The notes: generated by a model not told the origin, from the sequence alone. A DNA stretch of 58,724 bases from Acidobacteriota bacterium (GCA_021832085.1 JAKBLM010000022.1:1-58724); one strand, 5' to 3'. Numbered from the stretch's first letter, positions 30,913 to 40,338 are shown. Numbers and translations are program-made.

Positions 30913-31839
30913 ATGGCCATCATGCGAACCATCCTGTTGAAGGGCGCCGAAAACCAGTGGCTGCACCAGCGGGCCTCGCATTACCGCTTCGTGCGTCGGG
31001 CGGTCCGTCGCTTCATGCCCGGCGAGCGCCTGGAAGACGCGATCGAGGCGGCACAGCTCTTGCGCGATCGGGGCCTCAACACGATTTTCACCCGACTCGG
31101 GGAAAACCTCACCGAGCGCTCCCAGGCCACCGCAGTGGTTGAACACTATGTCGAAGTGCTGCAGCGCATCACTGCGCTCAGTCTGCCAACCGTCATTTCG
31201 ATCAAGCTGACCCAGCTCGGCCTCGATCTGGACAGGGAATTTTGTTTCCAGAACCTCTGCCGGCTGGTCGAAGCGGCGCCGCAAGGCGATATCGTCTGGA
31301 TCGACATGGAATCCAGCCCCTATGTGGACGTCACGCTGGAACTCTACCGGCGCGCCCGCGCGAAATACGAAAATGTCGGCGTCTGCCTGCAGGCGTACCT
31401 CTACCGCACGGCCAAGGACCTGGAATCGCTGCTGCCGCTGGGGCCCGGCATCCGGCTGGTCAAGGGCGCCTACAAGGAACCGCCCGAGATCGCCTTCCCG
31501 CAAAAGAGCGACGTCGACGAAAACTATTTCAAACTTGCCAGCACCATGCTCAGCGAGTCGGCGCAGAAGCAGGGCATGCGCGCGGTGATCGGCACTCACG
31601 ACCCCAAACTGATTCATCGCCTGCAGGCGGTAGCCACGCAAAACGGCGTGCGCAAGGATAGTTTCGAGTTTCACATGCTCTACGGCATCCAGCGCGCCCT
31701 GCAGCTGCGACTGGCGGCCGACGGCTGGCGCGCCGGCGTGCTGATTTCCTACGGAAAAGACTGGTTCCCCTGGTACATGCGCCGGCTGGCTGAGCGGCCG
31801 GCAAATCTTTTCTTCGTTCTGCGCAACATCATCGGGTAG
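30913..31839 (+). CDS. Proline dehydrogenase family protein
   Basis: A 308-residue stand-alone PRODH barrel. Family motifs include VISIKLTQLGLD, YENVGVCLQAYLYRTAKDLESLL, GPGIRLVKGAYKEPPEIAFPQKSDVDENYFKL and EFHMLYGIQ. It oxidises proline, or possibly a hydroxyproline isomer, to a pyrroline carboxylate with FAD. It is about half the size of the PRODH part of PutA but typical of Gram-positive and acidobacterial monofunctional enzymes. No pyrroline-5-carboxylate dehydrogenase is nearby. The start (ATG at 30913, AGGA upstream) could also be the ATG at 30922. Confidence 0.88.
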   Translation: MAIMRTILLKGAENQWLHQRASHYRFVRRAVRRFMPGERLEDAIEAAQLLRDRGLNTIFTRLGENLTERSQATAVVEHYVEVLQRITALSLPTVISIKLTQLGLDLDREFCFQNLCRLVEAAPQGDIVWIDMESSPYVDVTLELYRRARAKYENVGVCLQAYLYRTAKDLESLLPLGPGIRLVKGAYKEPPEIAFPQKSDVDENYFKLASTMLSESAQKQGMRAVIGTHDPKLIHRLQAVATQNGVRKDSFEFHMLYGIQRALQLRLAADGWRAGVLISYGKDWFPWYMRRLAERPANLFFVLRNIIG

Positions 31840-31900
31840 CATGCGGCAGGCGGCGGAATCGCCGGCCGGAAAAAAACCAGAAAAAGCGAGGACGGCGCGG

Positions 31901-33406
31901 ATGGCGGAGGAAAGCGTAACGAAGGCAGCCGAGGTCCAGGGCGAGTCGGGCGAAGGATTCGTTCGAGGCCTGGGCCTGTTCGATTCGGTGATGGTGGTCG
32001 TCGGCATCATGATCGGGTCGGGCATCTTCATCGTCTCGGCCGATATGGCGCGCAAGATCGGCAGCTCGGGCGGATTGCTGCTGGCCTGGGCGATCACCGG
32101 GGCGCTCACGATCGCCGCCTCGCTCAGCTACGGCGAGCTGGCGTCGATGATCCCGCGCGCCGGCGGGATGTACACCTACCTCACCGAGGCTTATTCGCCG
32201 CTCTGGGGTTTCCTGTACGGCTGGACTCTCTTTGGCGTGATTCAGACGGGTACGATCGCCGCCGTCGCGGTCGCCTTTGCCATGTTCACCGGCGTGCTGT
32301 GGCCGGCGATCAGCCAGACGAACTACATCATCGCGCCCATACATGTCAGCAGCGGCTACGCGTTTTCCTTATCGACGGCACAACTGCTGGCGATTGTCGT
32401 CATCATCCTGCTCACCTGGACCAATTGTCGCGGCCTCGAATACGGGAAGATCGTCCAGAATCTATTCACAGCGACGAAAACGCTGGCTTTGGTCGGCCTG
32501 ATCGTGGTCGGCCTGATCTTTTGGAACGCCACGGCAGTGCACGCGAATTTCTCGCACATGTGGCATGTGACCGGGGCCATCCCGCTCGCTCCCGGGCTCG
32601 ACGCGATCACGGTCTTCGGCCTGTTCGTGGCCATCTCGATCGCGCAATCCGGGTCGCTCTTCGCGGCCGATTCCTGGCACGATATCACTTTCGCCGCCGA
32701 CGAGGTGCGCGATCCGCGGCGCACACTGCCCCGGGCGCTGGCAATTGGCAGCGTGCTGGTGATCGTGCTCTACCTGCTGGCCAACATCGCCTATCTCGTC
32801 GTTTTGCCGCTTCCCGCCCTCCAGCATGCACCGGACGGCCGGGTGGCCACCGCGATGCTCCGTGCCATTTTCCCCAGCTACGGGCCGGCGCTGATGGCGA
32901 TTCTGATCATGGTCTCGACCTTCGGCTGCATCAATGGGCTGGTGCTTGCCGGCGGCCGCGCCTACTATGCCATGTCGCGCGACAAGCTCTTCTTCAAATC
33001 GGCCGGGAGGCTCAACAAGGCGCGCGTGCCCGGATGGGCTCTTGTCGCGCAGGGCGTGTGGGCGATTTTCCTGGTGTTGCCGCGCACCTACAATCCGCTC
33101 ACCCAGACCTACGGCAATCTCTATAGCAACCTGCTCGACTACATCATCTCCTCGGCACTGATCTTCTACGTGCTCACGATCGCCGGCGTCTTCCGCCTGC
33201 GGAAAAAGCGACCCGATGCCGAGCGGCTGTTCCGCGTGCCCGGTTATCCGGTTGTTCCGGCGCTTTACATCGTCGGCGCATTCGTGATTCTGGTGCTGCT
33301 CTTCACCTATCGGGTGGCGACCACCTGGCCGGGACTGGTGATCACGCTGCTCGGCCTGCCGATCTATCTGCTCTTCTTGCGCAAAGGGGCGATCAGCCGC
33401 GGCTGA
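31901..33406 (+). CDS. APC-superfamily amino acid permease
   Basis: A 501-residue transporter with twelve or so hydrophobic spans and the APC helix-1 signature VVGIMIGSGIFIVSADMARKIG. Also typical are YGELASMIPRAGGMYTYLTEAYSPLWGFLYGW and the helix-6 region VFGLFVAISIAQSGSLFAADSWHDITFAADEVRDPRR. It most resembles LAT/AdiC-like permeases. It follows proline dehydrogenase by 61 bases and precedes the epimerase, so uptake of proline or hydroxyproline is the simplest guess. The ATG at 31901 has GAGGA upstream; the earlier in-frame ATG gives an unusual polar tail. Confidence 0.88.
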   Translation: MAEESVTKAAEVQGESGEGFVRGLGLFDSVMVVVGIMIGSGIFIVSADMARKIGSSGGLLLAWAITGALTIAASLSYGELASMIPRAGGMYTYLTEAYSPLWGFLYGWTLFGVIQTGTIAAVAVAFAMFTGVLWPAISQTNYIIAPIHVSSGYAFSLSTAQLLAIVVIILLTWTNCRGLEYGKIVQNLFTATKTLALVGLIVVGLIFWNATAVHANFSHMWHVTGAIPLAPGLDAITVFGLFVAISIAQSGSLFAADSWHDITFAADEVRDPRRTLPRALAIGSVLVIVLYLLANIAYLVVLPLPALQHAPDGRVATAMLRAIFPSYGPALMAILIMVSTFGCINGLVLAGGRAYYAMSRDKLFFKSAGRLNKARVPGWALVAQGVWAIFLVLPRTYNPLTQTYGNLYSNLLDYIISSALIFYVLTIAGVFRLRKKRPDAERLFRVPGYPVVPALYIVGAFVILVLLFTYRVATTWPGLVITLLGLPIYLLFLRKGAISRG

Positions 33407-33607
33407 GGTCAAGTGCGCCGATGCTTGCAAGCCGTTGCCCTGAGCTGACCGAGGGGTTCCGAGCGCGTTGAGGCGGCGGAACGCAAAAAGGCGAGGAGAT
33501 GGGATTCTTCGGTTCGCCCAACAGCACAGCGAGCGCCGCGCCGGTGACCGCCGGTGTCCGCACGCCAACGGCAGTTTCCGCCGGCTGCGGAAGGGAGGAA
33601 GAAACGT

Positions 33608-34681
33608 ATGCAATTTTCCCGCATGATCACTGCGGTCGACGCCCACGCCTGCGGCGAACCAGGCCGCGTGATCACCGGCGGCGTCGCCGACGTCCCCGGC
33701 GTATCCATGTTCGAGAAGATGACCTGGCTCGCCAGCCATCAGGACGGTCTGCGAAAGCTCATGCTACGCGAGCCGCGCGGCTATCCCGTCGCCAACTGCA
33801 ACCTGATCCTGCCGCCAACGCGCCCCGAGGCGCAGGCCGGCTACGTGATCATGGAACAGGTGGAGTATCCGCCGATGTCCGGGACGAATACGATCTGCGT
33901 CGCCACGGTGCTGCTCGAAACGGGCATGGTGCCGGCCGAGGAGCCGGTAACGCGCCTCGTGCTCGAAAGCCCCGCCGGGCTGATCGAAGTGACTGCTGAG
34001 GTTTCGGCCGGCCGTGTCACCAAGGTCACCTTCCGCAACGTACCTGCCTTCGCCGCCCATCTCGACGCGCCCATCGAAGTGAAGGGCCTTGGCACGGTGA
34101 AGGTCGACGTCGCGTGGGGCGGCATGTTCTACGTGATTGCGGACGCGGAGCCGCTCGGCCTGCGGCTCGATCCGGCCGAAGCACGCGACATCGTCCGCGC
34201 CGGCGAGATGATCAAGGCGGCCGCCCGCGAGCAGCTGCCGGTCGCCCATCCGGAAAATCCGTCGATTCGCGACGTCACCATCGCCGAACTCACCGGCCCG
34301 CCCAGCCGCCCCGGTGTTTCCGGCCGCAACGCCGTTGTTGTTTCCACCGGCGCGCTCGACTGGAACCGGCCGGAATCCTGGACCGGCGCGCTCGACCGCT
34401 CGCCTTGCGGCACGGGCACCTGCGCCCGCATGGCCGCGCTCCACGCCAAGGGAAAGCTCGCGCTCGGCGAGGATTTCGTTCACGAAGGCATTCTCGGGAC
34501 CACCTTCACCGGTCGGCTGGTCGAGGAGACGCGCGTTGGCTCTTATCGCGCAGTCGTTCCCACGCTTTCCGGCCGCGCCTGGATCACAGGCTTCGCCCAA
34601 TACGTCCTCGAACCCGACGATCCCTTCCCCGAAGGTTTCACCGTTGGCGACATCTGGGGCCGCACCGCCGACCAGCCTTAG
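33608..34681 (+). CDS. Proline racemase family: likely 4-hydroxyproline 2-epimerase (Ser/Cys type)
   Basis: A 357-residue member of the proline racemase superfamily. The first catalytic position is Ser91 in PPMSGTNT, where racemases have Cys; the second is Cys267 in DRSPCGTGTCARMA. Ser/Cys members have been reported with hydroxyproline epimerase activity, whereas Cys/Thr pairs are dehydratases. Other motifs: VDAHACGEPGRV, ESPAGLIEV and GVSGRNAVVVSTGALDW. GGGAGGAAG precedes the ATG. With the permease, PRODH and DapA-like gene it suggests a route from trans-4-hydroxyproline to 2-oxoglutarate semialdehyde. The final dehydrogenase is not in the window. Confidence 0.85.
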   Translation: MQFSRMITAVDAHACGEPGRVITGGVADVPGVSMFEKMTWLASHQDGLRKLMLREPRGYPVANCNLILPPTRPEAQAGYVIMEQVEYPPMSGTNTICVATVLLETGMVPAEEPVTRLVLESPAGLIEVTAEVSAGRVTKVTFRNVPAFAAHLDAPIEVKGLGTVKVDVAWGGMFYVIADAEPLGLRLDPAEARDIVRAGEMIKAAAREQLPVAHPENPSIRDVTIAELTGPPSRPGVSGRNAVVVSTGALDWNRPESWTGALDRSPCGTGTCARMAALHAKGKLALGEDFVHEGILGTTFTGRLVEETRVGSYRAVVPTLSGRAWITGFAQYVLEPDDPFPEGFTVGDIWGRTADQP

Positions 34682-34782
34682 TTGGGCTCATCCGCAAGGC
34701 AGGCTTCGGAGTTTGAGATTGTTCCTGTCCGAAGGTTTGTGCGCCAGAGCAGGGAATCCCGGCGCTGCACCGCCGCTCGACC

Positions 34783-35760
34783 TTACCCGGAATAGCCGTG
34801 CGGGTGGCGCTCGGCCCATTGCCAGGCGCTGCGGAGGATCTCCTCGAGGTCGCGTTTGGGCTGCCAGCCGAGTTCGCGGCGAATGCGCGAACTGTCGGCC
34901 ACTAGCGCCGGCGGGTCGCCGGCGCGCCGCCCGAGCACCTGGACGGGAATGGCGTGGCCGACGACGCGCTCGGCCGTCTCGATCACCTGCCGAACGGAAT
35001 AGCCGTGGCCGGTGCCCAGGTTGTAGACGGCGCCGCCCGACACGGCGCGCTCGATCGCGGCCAGGTGCGCTTCGGCGATGTCGACCACATGGATGTAGTC
35101 GCGCACGCAGGTGCCGTCGGCGGTCGGATAGTCGGTGCCATAAACGTCGATCTGCGGCGCGCGCCCCGCGGCCGCGGCGAGCAAGCGCGGAATCAGGTGG
35201 GATTCGGGAACGTGGTTTTCGCCCAGGTCCTCGGTCGCTCCTGCGGCGTTGAAATAGCGCAGCGCCACGTAGCCCAGTCCCTCGGCCTGCCGCACGTCCT
35301 CGATCAGTTGCTCGCAAAGGAGCTTGGTGCGCCCATACGGATTCACCGGACGGGTCGGATTTTCCTCGGTGATCGTCGCCCTGCCCGGGACGCCGTAAAC
35401 CGCGGCTGTGGAGCTGAAAACGAGCCGCCTCACTCCGGCAGCCACCATCGCTTCGAGCAGCGTCAGCGTGCTGCCGACGTTCTCGCGGTAGTAGAGAAGC
35501 GGCCGCCGCACCGATTCCTCCACCTCGATCGCCGCCGCCATGTGGACCACCGCCGCAATCGATTCCCCGGCGAAAACGCGGTCCACTGCGGCCCGGTCGT
35601 TCAGGTCGGCCTCGATCAGCCGCGCGCCCTTGGGCACCGCTTCGCGATGGCCGGAACGCAGATTGTCAAGCACCAGCGTGGAATAGCCGCGAGAAACCAG
35701 CAACTCGGCAACGACGCTGCCGATATAGCCTGCGCCCCCGGTCACCAGAACCGTATCCAT
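34783..35760 (-). CDS. galE: UDP-glucose 4-epimerase
   Basis: A 325-residue extended SDR. NAD motif VTGGAGYIGS at the N terminus; catalytic FSSTAAVYG and YGRTK (YxxxK); ALRYFNAAGA and the substrate-binding VYGTDYPTADGTCVRDYIHVVDIAEAH, all GalE hallmarks. It interconverts UDP-glucose and UDP-galactose for surface polysaccharide or galactose use. The ATG at 35760 has GGAGAT upstream. A related epimerase lies at 43308-44279. Confidence 0.9.
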   Translation of the reverse strand: MDTVLVTGGAGYIGSVVAELLVSRGYSTLVLDNLRSGHREAVPKGARLIEADLNDRAAVDRVFAGESIAAVVHMAAAIEVEESVRRPLLYYRENVGSTLTLLEAMVAAGVRRLVFSSTAAVYGVPGRATITEENPTRPVNPYGRTKLLCEQLIEDVRQAEGLGYVALRYFNAAGATEDLGENHVPESHLIPRLLAAAAGRAPQIDVYGTDYPTADGTCVRDYIHVVDIAEAHLAAIERAVSGGAVYNLGTGHGYSVRQVIETAERVVGHAIPVQVLGRRAGDPPALVADSSRIRRELGWQPKRDLEEILRSAWQWAERHPHGYSG

Positions 35761-35961
35761 GGCATCAATCTCCGAAAGCGAATCCGGATGTCTCGCAACG
35801 CGGCTTCCTGCGTCGTCCGCGCCGTTGCGGAGAGCGCTCGCCGCGCCCGCTCCGGCAAAATCCACACCAGTGTAACGGAAAGAGTGGCGCGAGCCAGCTA
35901 CGCATTACGCCGGCCCGACCGAAGAAGGATTCTCCCGTTCGTCACCGGCTCCGTCGAGCGC

Positions 35962-37026
35962 TCACTGGATCATCGGCCGCGCCGGCCGTCCCATAGGGGT
36001 TTCCGGCGGTCGGCCGAGGTCGGCGATGGCTTCGAGGATGGCGCCGGTGACGAGTTCGGGTTCGTCGAGCTGGATCCAGTGGCCGCTCTTGCGCGCTACG
36101 AGATGGCGGCCGTGCGAGGAAAGCCTGGTGATCGCGATCTGTTCGGCAAGCCGGCGTGGTTCGGTGTTGGCGGAGGAAATGACGATGACCGGCTTTCCCC
36201 GCAGCCCATTGCCCGCACGCAGCACCTGGGCCGCGCTTTCCGGCAGCGATTCGATCTGGCCGGCCATCGCCTCGTAGAATTTCGGCTGCACCCAGAACAT
36301 GTGGATGGTCTTCCGCACGTCTCGTGGCAGCTTCTGCAGCGGGCTCAGGAGCGACGGGGGGTGGCCGATCGCGCCGTCGCTAATAAAGAGCACTGCGATT
36401 CGCGCCAGCGTAGGAGCCCCGACGCGCACCAGGAGGGCCACCAGCCGCGTCACGCCGAAGCGCCCGAACCACGCGGCGCGCCGGCAGAGCCTCGCCCCGC
36501 CTTCCAGCTGTTTCCGCTCATGTTCGCCCAGTGGCACCCACTCCCCCGGCCCCACCGGGTCGACCAGCACGAGCCCGGCGACCTCCTCTGGATGGCGGGC
36601 AGCGAACAGCCGAGTGGTGAGTCCGGCGAAGGAATGGCCTACCAGGATGTAAGGAGGGGGAACACCGGCACGCTCGAGCAGTTCGTGCAGCTCTTCGACG
36701 ATGCGCTCGGCCGTGCGCGGCTCGGGGCTGGGCTCGCTCCAGCCGAGCCCGGCGCGGTCGTAAGCCACAGCGCGCACCAGCCGGCCCAGATCTGGCATCA
36801 CGTAATGCCAGCTCAGCACGCTGCCCGGCAGCCCGGCGTCGAAAACGACGGCCGGGTCGCCATTGCCGGTGGAGTAGATGTGCATCCGGTGTCCGCCAAC
36901 ATCCACCATGCGCCCCGGCGGTGGATAACGCCGCCGGTCGGCAGCGGCTCCCAGCGCTTGATAGGCCATGCCGATGAAGAGTAGCGCGATAAACGTGAAA
37001 ACGGCGGTGCCCAGCATGACCAGCAA
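35962..37026 (-). CDS. Membrane-anchored alpha/beta hydrolase
   Basis: A 354-residue alpha/beta-hydrolase fold protein with an N-terminal hydrophobic helix (MLGTAVFTFIALLFIGMAYQALG) that should anchor it in the membrane. Nucleophile elbow GHSFAG, oxyanion region FDAGLPGSVLSW, acid in the C-terminal third, and the catalytic His in KSGHWIQLDEP. Substrate unknown. The TTG at 37026 has GGAGGGGG upstream; the ATG three codons later (37017) is an alternative. Confidence 0.85.
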   Translation of the reverse strand: MLVMLGTAVFTFIALLFIGMAYQALGAAADRRRYPPPGRMVDVGGHRMHIYSTGNGDPAVVFDAGLPGSVLSWHYVMPDLGRLVRAVAYDRAGLGWSEPSPEPRTAERIVEELHELLERAGVPPPYILVGHSFAGLTTRLFAARHPEEVAGLVLVDPVGPGEWVPLGEHERKQLEGGARLCRRAAWFGRFGVTRLVALLVRVGAPTLARIAVLFISDGAIGHPPSLLSPLQKLPRDVRKTIHMFWVQPKFYEAMAGQIESLPESAAQVLRAGNGLRGKPVIVISSANTEPRRLAEQIAITRLSSHGRHLVARKSGHWIQLDEPELVTGAILEAIADLGRPPETPMGRPARPMIQ

Positions 37027-37130
37027 AGCGATTGCCCCCTCCCCATGCTAGCCGCCAGCCGCGTGCTGATGCCAGCACTTGAGGGAGAAGTGTTTTGTCG
37101 GTTGGCGGGCTGGGAATCCCTGTGGCTTGC

Positions 37131-37412
37131 TCAGGAAGCCATGCGGGCCCGGATTTCGCCTTCGTATTCCGGGAAATAGCGGCTGATATCGCGCAGGTTG
37201 AATTGCCTGAGAATCGATTCCTTCGGCTCATGCTCCAGCAGAAATTCAAACGAGCGTCGGACCAGTTCTTCGACCGGGCTCTTGCCGCCCGCCAGCCGGC
37301 GCGCGTATGCCGGCTCGACGGTTACCATGTGGCGGGTTTCGCTGCCGTCCTCGCGAACGGTAATTTCAAAGCGGGTTTCGTTCTCCAATTTCACGATGAT
37401 TTCTGCGGCCAT
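37131..37412 (-). CDS. Small conserved hypothetical protein
   Basis: A 93-residue soluble protein: MAAEIIVKLENETRFEITVREDGSETRHMVTVEPAYARRL..., strands followed by helices (PVEELVRRSFEFLLEHEPKESILRQFNLRDISRYFPEYEGEIRARM). The C-terminal helix resembles small acidobacterial and cyanobacterial hypotheticals; I cannot assign a function. GAGGTG lies nine bases before the ATG. Confidence 0.75.
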   Translation of the reverse strand: MAAEIIVKLENETRFEITVREDGSETRHMVTVEPAYARRLAGGKSPVEELVRRSFEFLLEHEPKESILRQFNLRDISRYFPEYEGEIRARMAS

Positions 37413-37560
37413 TATGGGCACCTCAAGCCCGATGGTAGGCACCCTGCCCAGCCAGGTCAACCGGCTTGTCTTTCCCGCTACGCAAGGGCTGCGGTTCGCG
37501 GATAATACCGCTTCCGGTCGCGGCCCGATCGGCGGCAGGCGTTCCGGGGAAGGAGGAAGG

Positions 37561-37908
37561 ATGGAAACACTCGATCAGTTCCACAAATTTCGCAGCGCGA
37601 TGAATCGCCAGATCGAGACGAGCGATCATCTGGGCCTGAAGCGCTTTTTCGCGCTCGATCACCAGGCCTACGAACCGGGCGCGCTCGACACGAAGACCAA
37701 GGAGTTGCTGGGCCTGGTGGCCTCGACCGTGCTCCGCTGCGACGATTGCATCACCTATCACCTGGAGCGCTGCGCCGAGGAAGGTTGGAGCCGCGCTGAA
37801 GTGATCGATGCGCTGAACGTCGCACTTGTGGTCGGCGGCTCGATCGCGATCCCGCACCTGCGCCGCGCCTTTGCCCGCATGCAGGAAATCGATGGGCTCA
37901 AGACCTAG
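37561..37908 (+). CDS. Carboxymuconolactone decarboxylase/AhpD-like protein
   Basis: A 115-residue helical protein with the AhpD-type thiol motif LRCDDCITYHLERCAEEGWSRAEVIDALNVALVVGG (CxxC plus a nearby His). Such proteins are peroxidase partners or decarboxylases; the CxxC...H favours a thiol-redox role. GGAAGGAGGAAGG precedes the ATG. Stand-alone between an unrelated hypothetical and a metal transporter. Confidence 0.88.
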   Translation: METLDQFHKFRSAMNRQIETSDHLGLKRFFALDHQAYEPGALDTKTKELLGLVASTVLRCDDCITYHLERCAEEGWSRAEVIDALNVALVVGGSIAIPHLRRAFARMQEIDGLKT

Positions 37909-37987
37909 CGCCCACCCAGTGAGGCTCGCGGCGCGAGCCGTGCTTTGGCTCTGCCAATTGAAACCGCAATCGCACTAAAATAAGGCA

Positions 37988-38953
37988 ATGCATGCCCGAG
38001 ATTCCCAGCCCCAAGCAGGGCACTCCCATGCTGTCCCGCTCGACGAAACGCATCCCGCACGACTGACCGCGCGGCTCAAATGGGCGCTGGCGGCGACTCT
38101 CGCGTTGGTCGTGGCCGAACTGCTCGGCGGGCTCTCCAGCCATTCGATCGCCCTGATCACGGACGGCGTCCACAACCTCACCGACATGCCGACGATGATC
38201 ATCTCGTGGCTGGCGGCGCGCTGGGCCCTGCGTCCGCCCACGAGCGAAAAGACCTACGGCTATCGCCGCGCCGGCATCCTGGCGGCGTTCACCAACGCGT
38301 TGTTGCTCGTGCTGGTGGCCGGATTTTTGATCTGGGAATCGTACGAGCGTTTCCGGCATCCGGTCCCTGTGCGCACCGGCACCATGCTCCTGCTCGGCGC
38401 GCTCGCCCTGCTCGTCAACGGCGGCATCACCCTCGCCCTGGTCCGCGGCCGCAGCGACCTGAACCTGCGGACTGTGTTGATTCACAACTTCGGTGATGCG
38501 CTGTCAAACCTTGGCATCCTCGCCGGTGCGCTCATCATTCATTGGACGCACGTCGAGTGGATCGATCCGCTAGTTGGTCTCGGCATCGGCCTCATGGTGC
38601 TCTGGACCACGATCGGTATCCTGCGCGACAGCAGCCACATCCTGCTCGAGGGCTTGCCCAAGCAGATGCAGCTCGAAGATGTCGCCGCGGCCATCCTTGG
38701 TGTCGATCCGGTCCAGGAGGTTCACGACGTCCACGTCTGGACGCTCGGCACCGGCCATTACGTTCTCTCCTGCCACGTTTGCATTCCCGATATGCACATC
38801 GAGGAGAGCGAGCGTTTGCTCCAGCAGATCAACCAGCGCCTCGCCGACCGCTTCCACATCCACCACACCACCATTCAATTCGAGCGCGCCGGCCCGCGCC
38901 CGCCTGCCGGCCTCTATATGCCCGCGCCCTTCGATTCGACCACGCACTCCTGA
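37988..38953 (+). CDS. Cation diffusion facilitator (zinc/cobalt efflux)
   Basis: A 321-residue CDF protein with six hydrophobic spans. The metal-site residues are ITDGVHNLTDMP in helix 2 and IHNFGDALSNLG in helix 5. The C-terminal cytoplasmic domain has VQEVHDVHVWTLGTGHYVLSCHVCIPD and a His-rich end (FHIHHTTIQFE). It exports Zn2+ or a similar ion against protons. The N-terminal HARDSQPQAGHSHA adds metal-binding His. The ATG is close to the previous gene's stop (79 bases) and has little ribosome-binding sequence, so a nearby start is possible. Confidence 0.9.
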   Translation: MHARDSQPQAGHSHAVPLDETHPARLTARLKWALAATLALVVAELLGGLSSHSIALITDGVHNLTDMPTMIISWLAARWALRPPTSEKTYGYRRAGILAAFTNALLLVLVAGFLIWESYERFRHPVPVRTGTMLLLGALALLVNGGITLALVRGRSDLNLRTVLIHNFGDALSNLGILAGALIIHWTHVEWIDPLVGLGIGLMVLWTTIGILRDSSHILLEGLPKQMQLEDVAAAILGVDPVQEVHDVHVWTLGTGHYVLSCHVCIPDMHIEESERLLQQINQRLADRFHIHHTTIQFERAGPRPPAGLYMPAPFDSTTHS

Positions 38954-39184
38954 TTCGGCCCGGCCCGGCCGCCCTGGCAGGTCCAGAGTTGTTTAGCCTC
39001 GGGGCGGCAATTCCGCGTAGTCCCGGGTACCGGGCCCTGGTCCTACAGCTGGTTATGCCGAAAGGGTGGCAATGGTTCGGGGGAATGGAGCGCTCAGCGA
39101 CGCACCAAGCGCCGCCCTCGAGGGATCGCCTGAGCCCGCCAATCGCCCACGTGGCGGCTTTTGCCGCGCCGAGGGAGTTTCAGC

Positions 39185-40024
39185 TCAATTGGTGAGATGG
39201 ATAATGGTTCCGTGTTCGGCGTTGCGCTCTTCGGTGGCTTTTACGTTGAGCTGGTCCACCGCGATGGTGCGGCGCCGGCCGTTGGAAGTGATGTAGACGA
39301 TGTTCCGGCCCTCCTCGCTGAAAGCGACGGCGCGGATCACCTTACCGTTGCGCTGCACGAGCAGCAAGGCGCCAAGCGGGGGCAGCGGCGGAGGTGGCGG
39401 CGCGGCAGCCTGGGGCGCTGGCGCCGGAGCAGCCGCAACCGCCCGCGGAGCCGGCTGCTGGAGCACAATTATCTGCGGCTGCGAAGGCGTGGTTGCGGCC
39501 TGACTTTCCACGTATCCCCCGTAGGCCGGGTATCCCGCGTAGAACGCCCCCGGCTGCACCTGCGGCAGTTGTAGCGCCAAGGCCAGTTCGTGCTGCGTCA
39601 GCGGATCAATAATCGCGCGCACCGCCAGATCGCTGTTGATGGCGGCCAGATGGGTGAAATCGAATCCCAGACCGGGAGTGGGATTGAGGAGTTGGCCGAG
39701 GGGAATCGGAGTGCCGCCGAGGGTTGTCACCACTGGAGGCGGTGCTACTGGCTCCGGGGGCTCTCCCGTGCTGGTTGGAGGAAGGTTCGGCGCGACGTAT
39801 GGCACGGGTCGCTGCGGCTGCACCTGGACCACTCGCACAGGGCTCTCGACGACCCGCACCGGCGGGGGCGCCGGCCGCACATACCGCACCACGTGATTCG
39901 GCATAATCACCGGCCGGGCCGCTGGCGCGGCCACGCGAACCACCGGAACTTGCCTTACCTGGGCTACGGCCGGGAGTGCTCCGAGCAGAATCGCCGCTGC
40001 CGCCAAGCCAACTTTGCCTCGCAT
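39185..40024 (-). CDS. Secreted proline-rich hypothetical protein
   Basis: A 279-residue protein with a signal peptide (MRGKVGLAAAAILLGALPAVAQ). Low-complexity Pro/Val/Ala segments lie at residues 25-95 and 185-225, and a more ordered C-terminal part reads LLVQRNGKVIRAVAFSEEGRNIVYITSNGRRRTIAVDQLNVKATEE. The ordered part could be a small beta-domain. No known family. GGGAGGGC lies seven bases before the ATG at 40024. Confidence 0.75.
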   Translation of the reverse strand: MRGKVGLAAAAILLGALPAVAQVRQVPVVRVAAPAARPVIMPNHVVRYVRPAPPPVRVVESPVRVVQVQPQRPVPYVAPNLPPTSTGEPPEPVAPPPVVTTLGGTPIPLGQLLNPTPGLGFDFTHLAAINSDLAVRAIIDPLTQHELALALQLPQVQPGAFYAGYPAYGGYVESQAATTPSQPQIIVLQQPAPRAVAAAPAPAPQAAAPPPPPLPPLGALLLVQRNGKVIRAVAFSEEGRNIVYITSNGRRRTIAVDQLNVKATEERNAEHGTIIHLTN

Positions 40025-40134
40025 CGCCGTGCCCTCCCTTCTGGGAGATGTCGGCCCACCCGTTCCGGACTCCTCCAAATCTCATTTTACCCCCGCTCGC
40101 AAGGGAAGTCTGCCCCCCTCTCCGCAAATCGTCT

Positions 40135-40162
40135 TTGCGCTTCACCCCGCCTGTGCTATAAA
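40135..40162 (+). promoter_or_regulatory. Promoter of the small zinc-ribbon gene
   Basis: TTGCGC (40135-40140), 16 bases, TATAAA (40157-40162). The start site would be about eight bases before the ATG at 40177, giving a nearly leaderless transcript, which agrees with the absence of a ribosome-binding site. Confidence 0.5.
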
Positions 40163-40176
40163 TTTTTCCCCGTCGA

Positions 40177-40338
40177 ATGGCGGAAAGGAAGCAAGAGACG
40201 GCCAAGGGGCAGGGCAAGCCGAAGCAGGAGAATGCCTCGGATTATTGCCCGGTTTGTTCGCGCCGGCTGGAAAACCGCACCTGTAAGTTGGTGTGTCCAG
40301 TGTGCGGCTATTACATGTCCTGCTCGGACTATTATTAG
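40177..40338 (+). CDS. 53-residue zinc-ribbon protein
   Basis: [20 protein letters not shown] forms a basic disordered start; [20 protein letters not shown] leads to [14 protein letters not shown] at the end. Six Cys in CxxC-type pairs make a compact zinc ribbon. The closing [10 protein letters not shown] looks like a conserved family signature rather than random sequence. A good promoter precedes it. The role is unknown; the basic tail suggests nucleic-acid or ribosome contact. Confidence 0.7.
   Translation: MAERKQETAKGQGKPKQENASDYCPVCSRRLENRTCKLVCPVCGYYMSCSDYY

Noticed and set aside
34954..36984. 676-codon open frame over galE and the hydrolase
   Set aside because: It is antisense to two well-supported genes and shows no family resemblance.
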